DNA from: JAGPUQ01 sp036677085
Lineage (GTDB): Bacteria; Pseudomonadota; Gammaproteobacteria; Pseudomonadales; Porticoccaceae
Reading direction: 5' to 3'
Assembly (NCBI GenBank): GCA_036677085.1
Contig: JAKFFI010000004.1
Location: 186,001-250,000, forward strand
DNA length: 64,000 nucleotides
Shown: in pieces, positions 60,507-64,000 of the stretch
Layout: each line of letters begins with the position of its first letter
Position numbering within the stretch: position 1 is the first letter of the stretch
Notes under the pieces: generated by a model
Databases searched by the model: none
Told to the model about the DNA's origin: nothing
What the model saw: the letters and a program-made list of their open reading frames with translations, nothing else
Made by a program: the position numbers and the translations under genes

Positions 60507-61301
60507 ATGTGCGAGCTGCTGGGCATGAGCGCCAATGTGCCCACCGACATCTGCTTCAGCTTTGCGGGCCTGATGCGCCGCGGCGGCGCCACCGGCCCCC
60601 ACGGCGACGGCTGGGGCATCGGCTTCTACGAGGGGCGCGGCTACCGCGCCTTTCACGATCCGGACGCCAGCGCGGAATCGGAGATCGCCCGCTTCATTCA
60701 GCACTATTCGATCAAGAGCGAAATCGTGCTTTCCCATATCCGCAAGGCCAACCGCGGCCGCACCTGCCTCGAAAACACGCACCCGTTCGCGCGCGAACTC
60801 TGGGGTCAGACCTGGTCCTTCGCCCACAACGGCCAGCTGCGCGGCATCAAAAAGCGCCCGCTCGTTCACTATTGCCCGGTGGGCGCTACGGACAGCGAAT
60901 ACGCGTTCTGCTGGCTGCTCGATCAGGTGCGCACCGCCTTTCCGACGCGACCGCGCCAGCCGCGTGCGTTGTGGCAACTGCTGGCGGAACTCTGCGCCGA
61001 TCTGGCGTCCCTCGGTGTCTTCAATCTGCTGTTGTCGGATTCGAACGCGTTCTATGCCCATTGCAGCACACGCCTGTGCTGGCTCACCCGGCGCGCACCC
61101 TTCGGTCGCGCCACCCTGATCGATGCCGATATGGCGATCGACTTCGCCCAGCACGCGGGGCCGGACGATGTGGTGACTGTCGTCGCCACCGCGCCACTGA
61201 CCCGCGACGAAGTCTGGCAGCTGTTTCAACCCGGTGAATTTCGCGTGTTTCGCGCGGGCCGGTCCGTCGCAACCATGCGCCACGGACGCGCGGCACCATG
61301 A
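60507..61301 (+). CDS. Class II glutamine amidotransferase (YafJ-like)
   Basis: A 264-aa Ntn-type amidotransferase. Removal of Met1 exposes the nucleophile Cys2 (MCELLGMSANV). GPHGDGWGIGFYEGRGYRAFHDP, SHIRKANRGRTCLENTHPF and FAHNGQLRG are the glutamine-site motifs. E. coli YafJ has about the same length (255). The stop overlaps the next GNAT gene by 4 bases. The acceptor of the amide nitrogen is unknown. Confidence 0.92.
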   Translation: MCELLGMSANVPTDICFSFAGLMRRGGATGPHGDGWGIGFYEGRGYRAFHDPDASAESEIARFIQHYSIKSEIVLSHIRKANRGRTCLENTHPFARELWGQTWSFAHNGQLRGIKKRPLVHYCPVGATDSEYAFCWLLDQVRTAFPTRPRQPRALWQLLAELCADLASLGVFNLLLSDSNAFYAHCSTRLCWLTRRAPFGRATLIDADMAIDFAQHAGPDDVVTVVATAPLTRDEVWQLFQPGEFRVFRAGRSVATMRHGRAAP

Positions 61302-61822
61302 AGCCGCCCGATTATCGCGAGCAGATCCGGATCGATGGCGTGCCGATCATCATCCGCACGATGCAACCCGAAGACCGCGCCATCGAGGAAGCCTTCGTGC
61401 GCGATCTTTCGCCGGAATCCCGTTATTTCCGCTTTCACACCGCGCTGCCCGCGCTGACGCCGGAGATGACCGAACGCTTTATCCATCTGGACTATCCCGA
61501 CCAGATGGCGCTCATCGCCTGTGTCGGCAGTGACCAGAACGAGCGCCAGATCGGTGTGGCGCGCTATGCGCGGTCCGAGAAGGGAGGCACGGCGGACCTG
61601 GGCATCGCGATCGCCGACGCCTGGCAGGGCAAGGGCCTGGGCACCGAGCTGCTGCACCGGCTGCTGGTCCTTGCCGATCAGGCGGGCATCCGCCAGCTAT
61701 CCGCGGATGTGCTCTACGAAAACCACCGCATGCGCAGCCTGGCGCGGGATCTGGGCTTTCGCCTGGCGCCCAGTCAAGCCGATCCGCACACGGTCATGTT
61801 GGTGCGCGATACGGGAAATTGA
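61298..61822 (+). CDS. GNAT family N-acetyltransferase
   Basis: A 174-aa single-domain GNAT. IRTMQPEDRAIEEAFVRDLSPESRYFRFH is the start motif seen in the Pat/YfiQ-like acetyltransferase domain. The acetyl-CoA loop is VADAWQGKGLGTELLHRLL-like (AIADAWQGKGLGTELL), and LSADVLYENHRMRSLARDLGF is the final part. It overlaps the amidotransferase gene and probably shares its transcript. The substrate is unknown, perhaps protein lysines. Confidence 0.88.
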   Translation: MKPPDYREQIRIDGVPIIIRTMQPEDRAIEEAFVRDLSPESRYFRFHTALPALTPEMTERFIHLDYPDQMALIACVGSDQNERQIGVARYARSEKGGTADLGIAIADAWQGKGLGTELLHRLLVLADQAGIRQLSADVLYENHRMRSLARDLGFRLAPSQADPHTVMLVRDTGN

Positions 61823-61995
61823 GTCCCGGAGACAGCCGGGCGCCGGCCGATTTCCCAGCTGAACAGGAGCACCGACTGCCGAGATGTCATCGAGAAGCTG
61901 GCGGTCAGTCAACATCAAAACTCCCGAACACAGACAACCCGATAAAAACCGGCTATCACCGGGTGCATGACAGACTTCGTCGCTCCCGGGCGCAC

Positions 61996-62009
61996 TTGAT
62001 CCGCGTCAA
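61996..62009. promoter_or_regulatory. FNR/Anr-type box upstream of the cytochrome c gene
   Basis: TTGATCCGCGTCAA fits the FNR/Anr consensus TTGAT-N4-ATCAA with one change (G for A), a change I recall from many Pseudomonas Anr sites. It lies 73 bases before the cytochrome c ATG. If it acts at -41.5, the start would be near 62044 with TAGGTT at 62032-62037 as a poor -10; TTGATC-N18-TAAGAT is an alternative promoter that the box would then overlap. Of the 259-base gap 61823-62081 only this part shows a signal. Confidence 0.6.
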
Positions 62010-62081
62010 TCTGGCCGCGTAAGATACCGAGTAGGTTGGATCCGTATATAACAACAGATCATCCAGGCGAGGAGCAATACC

Positions 62082-62561
62082 ATGAAGAACGCAACGGTTA
62101 GTTGGTCGCACATCACAGAGCGCACTCCACGAACTGGCGAATGTACGCGCTGGGCAACGACGATTGGTCTGATCGTCGGTTTGTCTGCGGGATTCGCCAC
62201 CACCAGCTTTGCGGAGGAGAACTCCGCCGCCAAACAAGGCAAGGAGGAATACATGGCGCATTGCGCGTCCTGCCACGGCGCAACGGGAGAGGGCGATGGC
62301 CCGGTCGCGGGCTCATTGAAGAACAAGCCCCCGAATTTGACTTTTCTCCAACAGCAGGAGATGGATGGCACGTTTCCCACCAAACGCGTGACGGATATCG
62401 TCCAGGGCAATAGGGATTACGACAAGAATTTCCGCACCCACGGTCCCGCGGACATGCCGGTGTGGGGCAAGGTTTTTTACGAAGAGAGCGGGGAACGTTC
62501 CAGTATTGCCAAAGCGCGCATCCGAAATCTGGTCGATTACATCAAGTCGATACAGAAATAA
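62082..62561 (+). CDS. Periplasmic c-type cytochrome
   Basis: A 159-aa monoheme cytochrome c, class I. The heme motif is CASCH (C61, C64, H65) and the likely axial Met is M125 in ADMPVWG. The signal sequence is long: a polar n-region to about residue 23, then a hydrophobic core TTIGLIVGLSAGFATTSFA with cleavage near residue 44. GAGGAG is 7 bases before the ATG. An FNR/Anr box upstream suggests oxygen control. The electron partner is not visible; no oxidase is nearby. Confidence 0.9.
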   Translation: MKNATVSWSHITERTPRTGECTRWATTIGLIVGLSAGFATTSFAEENSAAKQGKEEYMAHCASCHGATGEGDGPVAGSLKNKPPNLTFLQQQEMDGTFPTKRVTDIVQGNRDYDKNFRTHGPADMPVWGKVFYEESGERSSIAKARIRNLVDYIKSIQK

Positions 62562-62573
62562 CGCGATCTTCAA

Positions 62574-62600
62574 GACCGGGCCGTCGGCGACGGCCCGGTC
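62574..62600 (+). terminator. GC-rich hairpin after the cytochrome c gene
   Basis: A perfect 12-bp stem (62574-62585 and 62589-62600, GACCGGGCCGTC and its complement) closes a 3-base loop. It begins 12 bases after the stop codon. There is no T-run, so it is a possible rho-assisted terminator or 3' stabiliser. The gap 62562-62870 is 309 bases: besides this hairpin it has a TATAAT at 62772-62777 and a short direct repeat. Confidence 0.55.
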
Positions 62601-62810
62601 TCCGCCGCATCTCCCGCGCCGCCAGTCTGAACGCTGGACCGCTTTGCCAAGCTGAAAAATATACCTTTGCTGCATCGCACCGACGATGGACACTGAACGA
62701 CCGTGGCCGCTGAAACAGCGGGTAGAGCCTCGCCTCGGCCCACAGCCGGGCAATTGCGCGTCTCGCCGCGTTATAATCGTGCCGCTTTCAGCCCTGCGAA
62801 TCCGTCAGGT

Positions 62811-62855
62811 TGACAAAGGGCACGCTTGCAAATCGCACTCTGACAAAGAGCACGC
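62811..62855. repeat. Short direct repeat upstream of the small GNAT gene
   Basis: TGACAAAGGGCACGC (62811-62825) and TGACAAAGAGCACGC (62841-62855) are the same in 14 of 15 positions and exactly 30 bases apart. The second copy ends 15 bases before the ATG at 62871. It could be a regulatory pair or a small duplication. The gene has no clear ribosome site. Confidence 0.45.
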
Positions 62856-62870
62856 GCCAAAGAGACCGTC

Positions 62871-63161
62871 ATGAGCAAGTTTCAGGCACCCACCGGCGCT
62901 TCATCCGCGCGCGGTGAAACCGTCACGCATCACCCCGAACGATGCTGCTTCGTCTCGCGCCATGGCGACCACGAGGCGGTGCTGGATTACCGGTTACTTG
63001 CCGATCGCGGGATCAATTTCCATCACACCTATGTACCCGAAGCATTGCGCGGCCAGGGCATTGCCGAAGCGCTGGTGCGCGCGGGGCTGGCCTGGGCGCG
63101 TCAGGAAGATTTGCGGATCGAGGCGAGCTGTTGGTACGTGCAACGATTTCTGCGCGCTTGA
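62871..63161 (+). CDS. Small GNAT-like acetyltransferase (YjdJ type, PF14542-like)
   Basis: A 96-aa short acetyltransferase domain. The core is HTYVPEALRGQGIAEALVRAGLAWARQ (about residues 51-77), with the acetyl-CoA loop RGQGIA, followed by RIEASCWYVQRFL, which matches the short YjdJ-like family. The N-terminal 25 residues are polar and variable. It is followed 75 bases later by the pseudouridine synthase gene. The substrate is unknown. Confidence 0.82.
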   Translation: MSKFQAPTGASSARGETVTHHPERCCFVSRHGDHEAVLDYRLLADRGINFHHTYVPEALRGQGIAEALVRAGLAWARQEDLRIEASCWYVQRFLRA

Positions 63162-63236
63162 GTCCGCCGGTGCCAGAACCTTGGTCGGGCAATCCGATTG
63201 CGTTTGCAGTTAACCATTCCGCCTCAGCGTTCCAAC

Positions 63237-63998
63237 ATGTCCAAACCCCCGGCGTCCCTGCGGCTTGACCGCCTGCTGTCCAATCTGGGTTACGGCAGCC
63301 GCAAGGAAATTGCCGCGACTTGCCGCGCCGGCGCAATCACGCTCAGTGGCGAAGTGGTACTCAAGGCCGACCAGGCTATCCCGCTCGATCTGGTGCGCGC
63401 GGGCGCACTGGCGCTGAACGGCGAGGCTGTGGATCCACCCGCGCCCTTGACCATCATGCTCAACAAGCCGGCGGGTTATACCTGTTCACGCAGGGAGGCG
63501 GGCAACCTGGTTTACGATCTGCTACCCCGCCGCTGGCGCGGCCGCAAACCCACGCTGTCGACCGTCGGGCGCCTCGACAAGGACAGCACAGGCCAGCTGC
63601 TGCTGACGGACGACGGCGATCTGCTGCACCGCATCATCCATCCGCGCACCCATGCGCCCAAGCACTATCGGGTCGAACTGAGCGACCCCTTGGGTGGCGA
63701 TGAAGCGGCGCGGTTCGCAACCGGGACTTTCATGCTCGATGGCGACGACAAGCCGCTGCGGCCCGCCCTCTGGAACGCCGAAAGCGCTCGCAGCGGCGTG
63801 ATGATCCTCACCGAGGGACGCTATCACCAGATCCGGCGGATGTTCGCGGCGCTGGGTAACCGGGTCACAGCGCTGCACCGTTTCCAGACCGGCGGTCTGC
63901 CGTTGGGCGATCTCGAAGCCGGCCAATATAAAATCCTTGGCCCCGAGGAACTGGCTTCCATTTTCGGGCCGCCGCGCAAGCGCGTGGCGTGCCCGTAG
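63237..63998 (+). CDS. rsuA: RsuA-family pseudouridine synthase
   Basis: A 253-aa rRNA pseudouridine synthase, most like RsuA, which modifies U516 of 16S rRNA. An N-terminal S4 RNA-binding domain spans about residues 8-65 (LRLDRLLSNLGYGSRKEI). The catalytic motif is VGRLDKDSTG with Asp114. KPAGYTCS and LTEGRYHQIRRMFAALGNRVTALHR are further family motifs. The start is ATG 63237; an upstream in-frame ATG-equivalent at 63198 would add 13 residues with no match. RluB/E/F are related alternatives. Confidence 0.88.
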   Translation: MSKPPASLRLDRLLSNLGYGSRKEIAATCRAGAITLSGEVVLKADQAIPLDLVRAGALALNGEAVDPPAPLTIMLNKPAGYTCSRREAGNLVYDLLPRRWRGRKPTLSTVGRLDKDSTGQLLLTDDGDLLHRIIHPRTHAPKHYRVELSDPLGGDEAARFATGTFMLDGDDKPLRPALWNAESARSGVMILTEGRYHQIRRMFAALGNRVTALHRFQTGGLPLGDLEAGQYKILGPEELASIFGPPRKRVACP

Positions 63999-64000
63999 TC

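Noticed and set aside
1..64000. CRISPR arrays, prophage, transposase genes, rRNA, restriction-modification or toxin-antitoxin systems
   Set aside because: I looked for regular spaced repeats and for hallmark proteins of these systems and found none; almost all space is filled by housekeeping or metabolic genes.

Overview
The window is GC-rich chromosomal DNA of a gammaproteobacterium. The main evidence is the block thrS-infC-rpmI-rplT-pheS-pheT-ihfA-merR-tRNA-Pro (minus strand, 31067-38557), an order known from Pseudomonas-like gammaproteobacteria. IHF alpha, a GlpG-type rhomboid, a DUF1315/DUF2797 pair, CusCBA, an ImuA-ImuB-DnaE2 mutasome with an E. coli-like SOS box, and a MoxR-Bat operon agree with this. 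I cannot name a genus. I see no phage, insertion sequence with a transposase, or CRISPR array; the only repeats are small non-coding palindromic elements.

Layout. 1-7756 (+): the 3' end of a phosphonate importer (phnE), then the carbon-phosphorus lyase operon phnGHIJKLMNP. Its junctions are mostly ATGA-type overlaps, and phnN carries a one-base frameshift. 7809-12664 (-): a methyltransferase with a possible 30-residue ORF in front of it, a UPF0149/SecC-motif protein, an unknown helical protein and aminopeptidase N. 12847-19358 (+): a small secreted Cys-rich protein and a CusCBA copper/silver efflux system, followed on the minus strand by a Cys-rich GDCCVxC protein. 19725-22626 (-): DUF2797, DUF1315, rhomboid protease, NAD kinase. 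22748-28264 (+): SOS box, imuA, imuB, dnaE2. 28361-30978 (+): an amidohydrolase with a strong terminator, then a host-attachment family protein. 31067-38747 (-): translation genes and two tRNAs. 38882-42699 (+): MaoC hydratase, acyl-CoA dehydrogenase, MBL hydrolase, epimerase-like reductase. 42880-47554: the glyoxylate shunt, with aceA (-) divergent from a lysR gene (+) and glcB (+) after it. 47657-57646: a GNAT protein, gamma-glutamyltransferase and the moxR-DUF58-DUF4381-batA-batB/C-batD operon. 57707-63998: small metabolic genes, a cytochrome c behind an FNR/Anr-type box, and an RsuA-type pseudouridine synthase.

The most interesting regulatory signal is a shared 37-bp element. It contains a perfect 16-bp core and lies in the same orientation, at nearly the same distance from a candidate -10 box, upstream of both aceA and glcB. 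The lysR gene sits between the two copies, and the second copy overlaps its stop codon. This looks like a self-contained glyoxylate-shunt regulon. Other points worth a second look are the phnN frameshift, the four-cysteine insertion in PhnK, the palindromic repeat that encodes the tail of ImuA, the probable AUC start codon of infC, a hairpin next to the thrS start, and inverted-repeat elements ending in a TTTTTCAACAAGC motif.
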